64,000 bases of DNA from Deltaproteobacteria bacterium RIFOXYD12_FULL_56_24 (GCA_001799285.1 MGTD01000013.1:50905-114904), one strand, 5' to 3'; counted from the stretch's first letter, positions 16,547 to 24,769 are shown. Numbers and translations: made by a program. Notes: generated from the letters alone by a model not told the origin.

Positions 16547-18159
16547 CCTTTTTTCTGCTTAATCCAGTAGGGATTTATCAGATCTTCAAAGATGGCGAGC
16601 GCCGCCTCGGAGCCTTGGCCGACTGCGGTGACGATCTGCTTGTAACCGCCCTCCACGTCGCCGGCCGAGTAGACCCCCGGCACCGTGGTCCGATGGCGCT
16701 CATCCTTTTTGATATAGCCGTCCGGGGTCAGCTCGGCCCCGAGGCTTAAGGCCAGCTTCACTGCCGGGGCATAGCCGATGGCGATGAACACCCCCCCCAC
16801 CGGCAGGGTGGACTCCTCCCCGGTCTGGTTGTTTTTAAGCCGCACCGCTTCGACCCGTGTCCCGCCTAAAATCTCGGCCAGTTCGGTGTTAAACAGCACC
16901 GGAATGCCGGACTTCCGCAGGCTGCCCAGCAATCGCTCCTGGGCGCGCAATTTTCCCCGCCGATGCACCATGGTCACCTCGACCCCGATATTGTCCAGAT
17001 GCAGGGCCTCGGTCACGGCGCTGTCGCCGCCTCCCACCATGATCACCTTCTTGCCCTTGAAAAGCGGGCCATCGCAGTTCGAGCAATAGCTTATCCCGCG
17101 CCCGGCCAGCCGCTCCTCCCCCATCGCCCCGAGCCGTTTATAACCCGCGCCGGTGGCCAGCAGCACCGCCCGCGCCTTATAGCGGCGCCTGGGGGTAGTT
17201 AGGGTGAACACCTCGCCAGGGATGATGGTCTGCACCTCCTCGCCGGGAAAAATCTTCACGTATTCAAGGGCGTGGGTCACCATGACGTCCACCAGGGCCT
17301 TGCCCCCCACCTGGGTAAAGCCCGGATAGTTTTCCACCATGGGGGTGGTGGCGACCTGCCCACCCAGCACCCCTTTTTCCACGACCACCGCAGCCAGCCC
17401 GCTGCGGGAAGCGTAAATGCCCGCGGTCAGGCCGGCCGGCCCGCCGCCGACAATGACCAGATCGCAGGCGATCTCCTCGGCATCGCTGTCCGGGATGAAA
17501 ACCCGTTGCGGCTCCAAGGCGGCCAGGGAGGCAACAAAGAGTTCCTCCGGCTGGGCGCCCAGACCGACCAGCTTTTCGTTGGCAAAGGCCTGGGGTACGC
17601 TCTGGGCCGCATACTTATCTGCCAGGTCCGGATTGGCCAGAATATCGATTATTTCCAGCGTGATCAGATCGGGCCGCGCCACGGCGGCCCGAATGCCGTT
17701 GACCGCCACCAGGGGGCAATACGGGCAGGTGGGGCTGACAAAGATCTTGATCGCCCGCGGCGAGTCCAGCTTGGCAAGAACCTTCAACGCCTCCTTGCTC
17801 AAGCCCGGCTCCTGGTAGCCGATGATGCTGAGCGCCTCCATGAAGGTCTGCGCCTCATGGCCCAACGGCGCGCCCAGCCAGCGGATCTTGTAGGCCTCCG
17901 GGGCAAAAACCAGAGTGGGCGAGCGGCTGATACCCCATTCCTTGGCCAGCTCATGGTCAAGAGGATATTCCCGCAGGGTCACCTTATCGGTCAGCTCGCG
18001 GATGGCGCGGATAACCTGCCGGGCCCCCTCGGCAAAGGGTTCATTCTTCCCGGCCGGATCACAGAAAAGCACCAGGGGAATGGGATGGGGCATCTCCGCA
18101 AAAAAATGCCGCAACTGTTTTTTTGCCTCTTCTTCACTCAGCTGTTTCTGCTCCGCCAT
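16543..18159 (-). CDS. PDO-thioredoxin reductase fusion (AhpF-like flavoprotein)
   Basis: A 538-residue protein. The N-terminal 220 residues form a double glutaredoxin-like (protein disulfide oxidoreductase) unit with a redox motif CPYC in VSPTCPYCPLV. The C-terminal 310 residues are a thioredoxin-reductase-type FAD/NADPH module with GGGPAGLTAGIYASRSG, a CSNC active site in GISYCSNCDGPLF, NADPH-binding VGGGDSAVTEA and a terminal SAGDVEGGYKQIVTA. The fusion resembles AhpF, with the disulfide domain ahead of the reductase, and should pass electrons from NAD(P)H to disulfides or peroxide-reducing partners. The start at 18159 is preferred because GGGGAGAGAGGG precedes it. CSNC replaces the more usual CATC or CAVC. 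Confidence 0.88.
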   Translation of the reverse strand: MAEQKQLSEEEAKKQLRHFFAEMPHPIPLVLFCDPAGKNEPFAEGARQVIRAIRELTDKVTLREYPLDHELAKEWGISRSPTLVFAPEAYKIRWLGAPLGHEAQTFMEALSIIGYQEPGLSKEALKVLAKLDSPRAIKIFVSPTCPYCPLVAVNGIRAAVARPDLITLEIIDILANPDLADKYAAQSVPQAFANEKLVGLGAQPEELFVASLAALEPQRVFIPDSDAEEIACDLVIVGGGPAGLTAGIYASRSGLAAVVVEKGVLGGQVATTPMVENYPGFTQVGGKALVDVMVTHALEYVKIFPGEEVQTIIPGEVFTLTTPRRRYKARAVLLATGAGYKRLGAMGEERLAGRGISYCSNCDGPLFKGKKVIMVGGGDSAVTEALHLDNIGVEVTMVHRRGKLRAQERLLGSLRKSGIPVLFNTELAEILGGTRVEAVRLKNNQTGEESTLPVGGVFIAIGYAPAVKLALSLGAELTPDGYIKKDERHRTTVPGVYSAGDVEGGYKQIVTAVGQGSEAALAIFEDLINPYWIKQKKG

Positions 18160-18280
18160 CCCTCTCTCCCCGTGGCCCATTTTTTCACCGCCATCCCCCG
18201 CTGAAAAGCAGCGCCCGCTCTGCTCTTTTATTTATCCTATGGAAGGCCGGAACGGCGCCATCCGGAAGGGGGGATACAGG

Positions 18281-18784
18281 CTACTTCTTTTGCATCATCA
18301 TGTTCTGCTGGTCCATCATGCCCTGCATCATTTCCTGCATCATCTGCATTCTTTTTTCCATCATGCCCATGTGCCGTTCCATCATCATGGCCTGGCAGTC
18401 CATCATCATCCCCTGACCACCCTGGTTGCCCATCATTCCGCCGCCGCCCATCATCCCCTGACCTCCCATCATCATGCCTTTGCCGCCCATCATTCCCGGC
18501 ATGCTCTTCATCCCCTTCTGCATTTCCGCCATGTGTTCCTGCCGGAGTTTCTGCCGTTCGGCCGGGGTCTTCGCCGCCATCATCTTTTTGCGCATCTCCT
18601 GCATGCGCTGCATGCGGGTATCCATCGCCTGCATCATCTTATCGGTGGCGGCCTGGTCCTGCGCCTGCTCAGGGGGCTTGGCGGCAGCACCGTTTTTAGC
18701 CGCATCATGATGCTCGTCAACGGCATATGCCGGAGTTACGGCAAAGGCCAACAATAATGCGGTTCCGATCATCATCTTTTTCAT
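18281..18784 (-). CDS. Met-rich exported protein, probably metal binding
   Basis: A 167-residue protein with a signal peptide (MKKMMIGTALLLAFAVTPAYA) and AAGGAG 6 nt before ATG. The mature chain starts with a His pair (DEHHDAAK) and a helical KMMQAMDTRMQRMQEMRKKMM segment. The C-terminal half is built of Met and Gly (GMMGGKGMMMGGQGMM, then repeated MMQ/MMM helices) with one Cys. Met-rich periplasmic sequences like this often bind Cu(I) or Ag(I). A multicopper oxidase and a CopA remnant are encoded nearby, so a copper-handling role is inferred. Confidence 0.7.
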   Translation of the reverse strand: MKKMMIGTALLLAFAVTPAYAVDEHHDAAKNGAAAKPPEQAQDQAATDKMMQAMDTRMQRMQEMRKKMMAAKTPAERQKLRQEHMAEMQKGMKSMPGMMGGKGMMMGGQGMMGGGGMMGNQGGQGMMMDCQAMMMERHMGMMEKRMQMMQEMMQGMMDQQNMMMQKK

Positions 18785-18850
18785 GGTGTTCTCCTTGCTT
18801 TCTTTGATTGCCATGCCTGTAAGCCATTGCTTCCAGGCCCATATGTCATA

Positions 18851-19876
18851 TCAGCCTGGTCCGCAAACCGGCCAGACGGAAAAATTAGCGCTCGGTTTAT
18901 GACCGACTCCCAGGGCGCCCTTGTGGAGATAAAGCGCCCAGGCCCAATCGGTTTCAAAAAAACTGGTGGTGGAGGACCAATAGACTTCCCTTGGCTCGAC
19001 AAAGGGATGATCTTCGGTCAGGGCCGGGCTGTGGCGGCGGCAGTCCACCAGCGATTCCAGGGCATTGAGCGAGGGCAACCGCCAGTCACTGCGGCCGCCG
19101 ACCTGCTCCAGGTTTAGCTTTTCCATCTTCTCCAGGGCCTGCCGCCAGGTCATCGCCTCCTTGAAATAATCGGCATCCCGCAGCCAGAGCAGGCCGGTAT
19201 GGTGATCACGCACCGTTTCTCCCTCCACCAGGAAACGAGGTTCGGGAGGGAAGATGCCGTACCGGAACTCTCCATCCTGACCACTGCCCCGGCAGGCCAT
19301 GGCTTCGCCTTTCTTATTATAGCAGAATTTCTGCCCGGTGGCGGCCAGCACCTCACTTCGGCCACGGACCGGCCAGAACAGATACTCCTGGTCCTTGCGG
19401 CCATAGAACATTCTTCCCCCTTCCAGGTGAATATACCAGGCATAGGCCGGAGCAATGGCGGCAGTGGTTGAGGTCCAGTACCAGCCGAGAAAGATGTTGT
19501 CGAAAGGGTGGCCGACGGGCAGGGCCGGTTTTCTGGCCTGATAACTGATCAGGCTCAGGAGCTCGCGCCGGTTGGGCAGCCGCCAGTCGCTGTAACCAAA
19601 GGCCTTTTCGACGTTCATCGCCGCCGCCAGCTTCAAGGCTTCTCCCCAGCTCAGCGGGAAATCGTGGGGATTGGCATTTCTGGTCCACCAGAGGCCGGTC
19701 AGGGCGTCCTCCACCACTTCTCCCTCGATCCGGAAACGTGGCGTTGGCCAGGCGCGCCCGTAACCTGTCGCCCCGTCCTGACCGCCGCCGAGGCAGGAGA
19801 TTTCCTTGCCCCCTTCATCGTAGCAGCGGTCTTGCCCGGTGGCGGGGGGCAGATAGTATCCTGGCAAGGCTTTCAT
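18851..19876 (-). CDS. Protein with two DUF1566 domains
   Basis: A 341-residue protein built of two similar halves (about residues 15-170 and 180-340). Each carries a leading Cys pair (GQDRCYDEGGKEISC; GQKFCYNKKGEAMAC), an invariant TGLLW/TGLWW strand, a SDWRLPN or SDWRLPS motif and a WYWTST or VYWSST strand. This is the Lcl C-terminal (DUF1566) C-type-lectin-like fold, often found in surface or ligand-binding proteins of Desulfobacterota. No signal peptide is visible, so its location is unclear. Its ATG overlaps the stop of the CopA remnant (ATGA). Confidence 0.8.
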   Translation of the reverse strand: MKALPGYYLPPATGQDRCYDEGGKEISCLGGGQDGATGYGRAWPTPRFRIEGEVVEDALTGLWWTRNANPHDFPLSWGEALKLAAAMNVEKAFGYSDWRLPNRRELLSLISYQARKPALPVGHPFDNIFLGWYWTSTTAAIAPAYAWYIHLEGGRMFYGRKDQEYLFWPVRGRSEVLAATGQKFCYNKKGEAMACRGSGQDGEFRYGIFPPEPRFLVEGETVRDHHTGLLWLRDADYFKEAMTWRQALEKMEKLNLEQVGGRSDWRLPSLNALESLVDCRRHSPALTEDHPFVEPREVYWSSTTSFFETDWAWALYLHKGALGVGHKPSANFSVWPVCGPG

Positions 19877-19975
19877 GGGGTTGTCTCAGGCTTAACCCGA
19901 CGCAGCCGCAAGGCATTGATCACCACCGACGCCGAACTGAAACTCATGGCCGATCCGCCGGCCTTCCGGTAAAAT
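19873..19975 (-). pseudogene. C-terminal remnant of copper-type P1B ATPase
   Basis: The last 30 or so codons read GSAMSFSSASVVINALRLRR followed by VKPETTP and TGA. This is the last transmembrane-helix signature of CopA-type ATPases (AMSFSSVSVV-NALRLRR). Upstream the similarity stops at once and no ATPase body exists between here and the multicopper oxidase, so only the 3' end has survived a deletion. Its TGA overlaps the ATG of the DUF1566 gene, suggesting that gene was once translationally coupled to a complete copA. Confidence 0.65.
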
Positions 19976-20027
19976 CCATAAGCTGTTCCTCCAGGCTCCC
20001 CAAACGAACCCTTGTTGTTACCCGGCC

Positions 20028-21578
20028 CTATTCAACCCGAAAGCCGAACATCATCGAGGCCTCCAGGTGTTCGGAGATATGGCAGTGCGCCATCCACCTG
20101 CCGGGATTAGTGGTATCGAGAACAATATCAACCGTCCGGCCCGCCGGCACCAGAACCGTATCCTTCCAGACCAGATTGCTTTCCCTCACCCCGTCCCTGG
20201 CCGCCACCAGGAACCGCTGGCCGTGGAAGTGGAACGGATGCTGCATGGGATGCGCGGAGGCAGGATCGTTGAAAATCCTGATCACCACCGGCTCGCCCCG
20301 TTTCAGCCGCCAGTCGATGGCCATGTTTTCCTTGCCGCTCTCCTCGTCGATGATCTTCCAGAGTACCGATTCCGGGCTTGAGCTTCGGTTCATCTCCGGA
20401 TCGGGATCTTCCCATTCAATGCCGTCCGGGCTCGGACCCATGCTGTGGCCCATGCCGGCGCCGTCGGGCATTACATGACCGCCCTGGGCCATCCCGGACA
20501 TGGCGGCCATGCCGCCTTTAAGCTCGATGCTCAGCCGCAGCCGCTTGTCAGGGGGCTTGGCAAGATAGGGCCGGAGAGGATCCATGCTCCGGCTGACCGC
20601 CGGCCGGGCCTTCAGGCTGGTGAAATCCTCCTCCCTGGCAGGGGGAACAGGGGTCGCGGCCACGTTCACCATCCCTAGCCGGATCGTTTTTCCGGGGGTT
20701 ATATTTTCCAGGGTAAAGGCGCCGGGCCGGTCGAAAAACACCTCAACAATTACCCGCTCCGATGGCCCCAACAGCACCGAGTCCCGCCATTCATCACGCT
20801 CGTAACCGCCGCCGTCGCCGCCGACCAGCTTGAACAGGTGGTCGGTAATGGCGAAATTGAAGGGCCGGGCGTTGGCCGCGTTGGTTAGATACAGGCGGAC
20901 CACCTCGCCCTGGCGGGCGGCAAGCAGATAATCCGCCTTGCCGTTGATGAGCATCACATTGCCGAACCGCCCCATCAGGGCATGATCGACCTTGGTCCGG
21001 CTGAGCTCCAGCTTGCCGTCGGTAAGGAGAAGGTCGTCAAGGAAAAGGGCGATCTCCCGGTTGACCACCGCCCAGTAATCCGGGTCGGCGGGGACCACGA
21101 GATAGTTCCCGTAAAGCCCCAGCTCCTGGGCGTAATCTTCCCGAAGATGGGGATGGTACCAGTACATGCCCGGGTCCGGAAACTTCACCCGGTAGGCAAA
21201 CGATCCGCCGGGCGCAACCGGCTGCTGGGTGAGGCCGGGCACCCCGTCAAAGGCGTTATCCAGCCGGACTCCATGTGAATGCACGGTGGAAGCCAGATCG
21301 GCATTGTTGCGGAAATTCAGGATCACCTCGGTCCCCTGCTTCACCCGGATAAGCGGGCCGGGGATAGAGCCGTTATAGGCCAACATCCTGTACTTGCCGC
21401 CCAGGATCTCCTTTTCCACAAACCCGGCCACCAGATCGTAGCTCTCGCCCTGGCCAAGCTCCACCACCGCGTCCGATGCCGCAGGCTTGACCGCTCTTTT
21501 CGCGGTGAGGGAAAAATAGCCGCCGAGAGCGATGACAAAAACAATAAGCGCGCCAAACAGGCCGACTTTCTTGTTCAT
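20028..21578 (-). CDS. Multicopper oxidase
   Basis: A 516-residue exported protein (N-terminal hydrophobic helix, residues 6-25). All four copper-binding motifs are present: HSHG in STVHSHGVRL, HPH in MYWYHPHLRE, the HxxHxFHxH block in PMQHPFHFHGQ, and HCHISEHLEASMM at the C-terminus, which holds the type 1 and trinuclear ligands. A Met/His-rich insert (MAAMSGMAQGGHVMPDGAG) before the last cupredoxin domain resembles the Cu(I)-binding Met segment of CueO-type cuprous oxidases. Copper oxidation and detoxification in the periplasm is the likely job. A Met-rich protein and a CopA remnant lie on the same strand. Confidence 0.92.
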   Translation of the reverse strand: MNKKVGLFGALIVFVIALGGYFSLTAKRAVKPAASDAVVELGQGESYDLVAGFVEKEILGGKYRMLAYNGSIPGPLIRVKQGTEVILNFRNNADLASTVHSHGVRLDNAFDGVPGLTQQPVAPGGSFAYRVKFPDPGMYWYHPHLREDYAQELGLYGNYLVVPADPDYWAVVNREIALFLDDLLLTDGKLELSRTKVDHALMGRFGNVMLINGKADYLLAARQGEVVRLYLTNAANARPFNFAITDHLFKLVGGDGGGYERDEWRDSVLLGPSERVIVEVFFDRPGAFTLENITPGKTIRLGMVNVAATPVPPAREEDFTSLKARPAVSRSMDPLRPYLAKPPDKRLRLSIELKGGMAAMSGMAQGGHVMPDGAGMGHSMGPSPDGIEWEDPDPEMNRSSSPESVLWKIIDEESGKENMAIDWRLKRGEPVVIRIFNDPASAHPMQHPFHFHGQRFLVAARDGVRESNLVWKDTVLVPAGRTVDIVLDTTNPGRWMAHCHISEHLEASMMFGFRVE

Positions 21579-21624
21579 CCGGTTCCTCCTCGTGGTCGCT
21601 TAGGCCAGAGCAAGCACAGCCAAT

Positions 21625-21654
21625 AAAAAAAGGCAGATCTCCCTGCCTTTTTTT
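21625..21654. terminator. Bidirectional terminator downstream of sbtA
   Basis: AAAAAAAGGCAG and CTGCCTTTTTTT pair across a 6-nt loop. It lies 34 bp past the sbtA stop and ahead of the multicopper oxidase gene, so the two genes on this strand are probably transcribed separately. Confidence 0.8.
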
Positions 21655-21666
21655 GCAAATCCTGCT

Positions 21667-21699
21667 GAACGCAACCTGCGTTCTCTTTCAGCCGCTTCA
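21667..21699 (-). promoter_or_regulatory. Selenocysteine UGA codon 97 with SECIS-like hairpin
   Basis: UGA at 21699-21697. A perfect 7-bp stem GAACGCA/UGCGUUC with loop GGU, starting 20 nt after this UGA. The next in-frame UGA (21690-21688) is only 11 nt from the loop, too close for recoding, so it should serve as the stop. Confidence 0.7.
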
Positions 21700-21987
21700 G
21701 CCGCTTTTCCCGGGCATTTTCATTTTCTTTTTTTCTTCTTCTTTCTTTTTCTTGGCCTTTGCCGCTTCCTCTTCCGGAGTACCTTTCTTTTCCATCATCC
21801 CCTTTTCCTGCATGGCAGGGGCTTTCTTGTCAGTGCTCACGGCACTGCCTTTGTTGCCGCTTCAGCCGCTGCCCCCCGGCTGATCAGCCGCCTGGGCAAC
21901 CCCGGAACCGCCGGCAATCGCGGCCCCGGCCAGCAGCCCGGCGATGCCGAACCCTGCCAGAAACTTTTTCAGATCCTTTGTCTCCAT
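21688..21987 (-). CDS. sbtA: SbtA-family precursor peptide with two selenocysteines
   Basis: A 99-residue precursor read through two in-frame UGA codons at residues 42 and 97; codon 100 (21688-21690) is the true stop. TAAGGAGG lies 5 nt before ATG. The leader METKDLKKFLAGFGIAGLLA is followed by a Gly/Ala segment, GGSG-U-SG, a Lys/Glu-rich middle and a final GKSG-U-SG. Each recoded UGA is followed after exactly 20 nt by the apical loop of a stem-loop (CAGUGC/GCACUG; GAACGCA/UGCGUUC). SbtA peptides are RiPP precursors thought to be modified at Cys or Sec by the radical SAM enzyme SbtM, encoded about 1.5 kb upstream on the same strand. The product is unknown. Confidence 0.82.
21831..21864 (-). 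promoter_or_regulatory. Selenocysteine UGA codon 42 with SECIS-like hairpin
   Basis: UGA at 21864-21862. Stem arms CAGUGC (21847-21842) and GCACUG (21836-21831) enclose loop CGUGA with G at the second loop position. The loop begins 20 nt after the UGA, inside the spacing seen for bacterial SECIS elements. Confidence 0.7.
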
Positions 21988-22155
21988 GACATCCTCCTTA
22001 CAATTGTTTCCTTATTGGAGAAACGAGACGACCGGCACATTCCGGCCCCTCTTTTGGAACAACCCAGCATGGATCATGCCTATTCAATCATAGTAATATG
22101 ATCAGGAAACCCCTGACAAAAGTCAACCGAAAAAACTACCGTTTCCAGTGATAAA
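21988..22155 (-). promoter_or_regulatory. sbtA: sbtA leader and probable promoter region
   Basis: A gene-free spacer of 168 bp. Reading the minus strand there is a TTGACT box near 22130 with only weak -10 candidates downstream, and then the AAGGAGG of sbtA. No terminator for the upstream exo/endonuclease gene is obvious. Confidence 0.3.
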
Positions 22156-22896
22156 CTAGAGCCTTAGATCGACGATAACGGGCAGGTGATCGCTGGCGAC
22201 CTTTGACACCCGAAGACGGCAGCGCTTGCTTCCCAGCACGGTGATCGGCCCCCGGCAAAACACCTTGTCCAGTCCGGTGGAGGGCGAAAAAGAGGGGTAG
22301 GTCAAAATGGCGTTCTGGTAGCCGACCAGATGATTGGTGGCACAGACAAAGCCCAGAGCCTCGGTAAAAAGCGGGGCCAGCCGCGTCCACCAGTCGTTGA
22401 AATCCCCGGCCACCAGGCAGGGGTCCTCCGCGCCGAGGCCGGTGAACTCCGGCGCCCGCACCAATAGCCCCACCTGCTGGGGCCGCTCCTTGAAGGAAAG
22501 CCCCAGATGCAGGTTGAAGATCGGCAACAGCTGGACCCCTGACCCGGCGGGCAATTCCAGCTCGGTGAACAGACAGCCCCGGGCCTTGCGGCCATCGAGG
22601 GTCAGGTCAATATTACGCTCCCGGGCGATGGGATACCGGCTCAAGGTGGCGTTGCCATACATCCCCTTGCGCAGCTGCACATTCAACCCCACGGCATAAT
22701 AGGGATAATTGCCAAGCTCGGCCAGTTCCTGGGCCAGGTTCAGTTCCCGCGAACGGGGTACCCCCACGTCCACCTCCTGCAACAAAACGATATCGGCATC
22801 GTAATGGGCCATAATCTTGGCGATGCGCTCGGGCCGAAACCGCCGGTCAACCCCGATGGCCCGGTGGATGTTATAGGAAAGAATGCGCAAATTCAT
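22156..22896 (-). CDS. Endonuclease/exonuclease/phosphatase family hydrolase
   Basis: A 246-residue protein with the DNase I-like fold. It has LRILSYNIHRAIG (metal-binding Asn), IVLLQEVD (catalytic Glu), IFNLHLGL, VAGDFNDW (Asp/Asn pair) and the terminal SDHLPVIVDL (catalytic Asp-His). Members are Mg-dependent phosphodiesterases or nucleases; the substrate cannot be told. The ATG at 22896 is chosen because GGAGAA precedes it and the fold begins there. It has no signal peptide. Confidence 0.85.
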   Translation of the reverse strand: MNLRILSYNIHRAIGVDRRFRPERIAKIMAHYDADIVLLQEVDVGVPRSRELNLAQELAELGNYPYYAVGLNVQLRKGMYGNATLSRYPIARERNIDLTLDGRKARGCLFTELELPAGSGVQLLPIFNLHLGLSFKERPQQVGLLVRAPEFTGLGAEDPCLVAGDFNDWWTRLAPLFTEALGFVCATNHLVGYQNAILTYPSFSPSTGLDKVFCRGPITVLGSKRCRLRVSKVASDHLPVIVDLRL

Positions 22897-22939
22897 GAAT
22901 GGTTCTCCATCCCTGCTCAACAGGATAAGTGCGTTAACG

Positions 22940-23118
22940 GTAATCGTTCACCAGGAACAAAAAAACGTGGCTCAACCTCTGGACTGTAAACGTTCAGCAG
23001 TGCCGCAGATGCGCGTGTCAGTCGTCGGCAGAAGTGTCCGACAAAGAGGTCTGCGAAGTGTGCTGGTGCACATGAGCAGGCCGATGACAAAGCAGATGCG
23101 GTGCTGCTGAACGTTTAC
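22940..23118. mobile_element. IS66-type MITE, subfamily C, copy 1 (179 bp)
   Basis: Flanked by perfect 8-bp repeats CGTTAACG at 22932-22939 and 23119-23126. The left terminus GTAATCGTTCACCAGG is followed by a tail and then the palindrome with arms GTAAACGTTCAGCAG and CTGCTGAACGTTTAC. The element occupies most of the spacer between sbtM and the exo/endonuclease gene. Confidence 0.85.
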
Positions 23119-23164
23119 CGTTAACGAAGTTATTTTCTGCCCCCAAAAGCGCAAAAAGCAACTT

Positions 23165-24769
23165 CTAACTTACTAAAAAACAGTAGGGGTCACGCTCGAT
23201 AAAGACATCCAGCCCAAAGCCGTGGCTCACGGCGAGACACCCCCCGCAGGCGGGCCGCAGGCGGCAATCCCGGCAAGCCAGGCAGCCGGCCCGGTATTGC
23301 CGGGCCGCCGGGGAGGCATAGATCTCCACCAGGGATTGACTGAAGAGGTTGCCGATCAGCGAGGGTAATTTCCGGCAGGCATGCACCTCGCCGTCGGGCA
23401 GCAGGGAGACGAAGTTAAAGGCCGCGCCGCAGCCGAACCCGGCGCATCCCCCCAACAGGGGTTCGCCTTTCTCCGCGCGGAGCAGATTGAAAAGATTGTC
23501 CTTGAGGCCCAGACCCGGATTTTCGCCGGCCGCAGCGAGATACTCCTCCAGAAAGCCGCGATACTCCGCAATCGGCACCGATTCCAGCAAGGAGCCCTCC
23601 CCGACCATGGCCAGCCGGTTAAAAACAAAAAGATCGGCCCGACCGCGAAGCAGCTCCGCCAAGGGCAAAACCTGGGCCATATTGCCCCTGGTCAGGGTGA
23701 GCATCACCATGGAGTAGACTTCCTGTTCGCGCAGAAGGTCAAGAAACTCCATGACCCTGGCAAAATAGCCCTGGCCCCGGATAAAGTCGTTGTGCTCGGA
23801 CAGCCCCTCAAGGCTTACCTGAAAAAAGGCCGGCCTGGCAATGGCCAGCACGGGCAGAAGATGCTCTTTGGCCGTGGCATTACCAAGGATTGCCACGGTG
23901 AAGCCCCGATCCACCGCCGCCTGATAGAGGGCAAGAAAATGCGGGTAGAGCAGAGGGTTGCCGCCGGAGAAACTCACCTGTCCCCGTACCTGCCGGCTTT
24001 GGCAGAAGGCCAGCAGATCATCGAGCACCGCCAGGCCGCGGGCCAGGGGCAAGGGCGCCCGATCGCTCCGGTCATAGCAATGCTTGCAATGCAGATCGCA
24101 GGCCTGGGTGAGATGCCATTGCAAGGTGAAAACCTCGGCGGCCAGAAAACGGGGCTCCACGGCCTCGGTGATGGGAAAACTCTCCTCCTCCCTGCGGATG
24201 TGCGAGGAAGGGGCGAGAAGAATCCCCCTGGCCGCAGCCCGCGCCAGCGCCGCCTCAATGGCCCCGGCCGACAACTCCCCAAGGGAAGCGGCCTGGCAGG
24301 GCTCAATCCCTTCCGCGACCATCTTCAAGGCCAGCAGCTCCTCGGGACCTGCGGCCTGAGCCCGGCTCTTACCCGTTTCCGGGTCCGGCCAGATCATGAC
24401 CACCTCCTGCCGCTTAGAGACCAGGGGCGCAGCCTCGGCCCCGTTCTCCCCCAGCAGAAGGGGCAAGCCACCCCAGAAAGATTCAAGCAACTCCAACGAG
24501 GGGTTTATGGTGCGCTGCGCCACCATGGCCGGCAAGGCTGGACTTTCCTGCCCCACCCGGTAAAGCGCCAGTTCCAGCCGGGCCAGCGCCGAGAGCCAGG
24601 AGGGGGCCTCCGGCAACCCTGCCGCAGGGTCGGCCAGCAGCCCCGCCAGTTCAGCCAGGTTTTCAGCCGGGCGCAGGAGAGCAAGAAATTCCTGCCACTG
24701 CGGCGCGGTCAGCAGCCTGCGGCAGGCAGGAAAAATTTCCGTAAAATTACAGGCCATGGCCTTGGACAT
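23165..24769 (-). CDS. sbtM: SbtM-type radical SAM maturase with SPASM domain
   Basis: A 534-residue protein. A long N-terminal region (about 1-215) is followed by the radical SAM domain with its [4Fe-4S] motif CDLHCKHC at about residue 220, then VSFSGGNPLLYP. A SPASM-type C-terminus follows with many Cys (GGCAGFGCGAAF, HACRKLPS, AGCLACRDCRLRPACGGC) for auxiliary clusters. Length and layout fit the thio(seleno)oxazole-type SbtM family, which acts on SbtA peptides. The Sec-containing precursor encoded on the same strand supports this strongly. The ATG at 24769 is preceded by GGGGAG; an upstream start at 24793 would overlap the preceding gene by 7 bp. Chemistry on the substrate is inferred from the family. 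Confidence 0.85.
   Translation of the reverse strand: MSKAMACNFTEIFPACRRLLTAPQWQEFLALLRPAENLAELAGLLADPAAGLPEAPSWLSALARLELALYRVGQESPALPAMVAQRTINPSLELLESFWGGLPLLLGENGAEAAPLVSKRQEVVMIWPDPETGKSRAQAAGPEELLALKMVAEGIEPCQAASLGELSAGAIEAALARAAARGILLAPSSHIRREEESFPITEAVEPRFLAAEVFTLQWHLTQACDLHCKHCYDRSDRAPLPLARGLAVLDDLLAFCQSRQVRGQVSFSGGNPLLYPHFLALYQAAVDRGFTVAILGNATAKEHLLPVLAIARPAFFQVSLEGLSEHNDFIRGQGYFARVMEFLDLLREQEVYSMVMLTLTRGNMAQVLPLAELLRGRADLFVFNRLAMVGEGSLLESVPIAEYRGFLEEYLAAAGENPGLGLKDNLFNLLRAEKGEPLLGGCAGFGCGAAFNFVSLLPDGEVHACRKLPSLIGNLFSQSLVEIYASPAARQYRAGCLACRDCRLRPACGGCLAVSHGFGLDVFIERDPYCFLVS

Noticed and set aside
21637..21690. Readthrough of the third UGA in sbtA as another selenocysteine
   Set aside because: The only hairpin is 11 nt away, too close for a bacterial SECIS, and the next codons run into the terminator.
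22883..23110. Short frames repeated at 22883 and 30181-30849 with identical protein segments
   Set aside because: The shared segment is the C-type MITE sequence, not a protein family.
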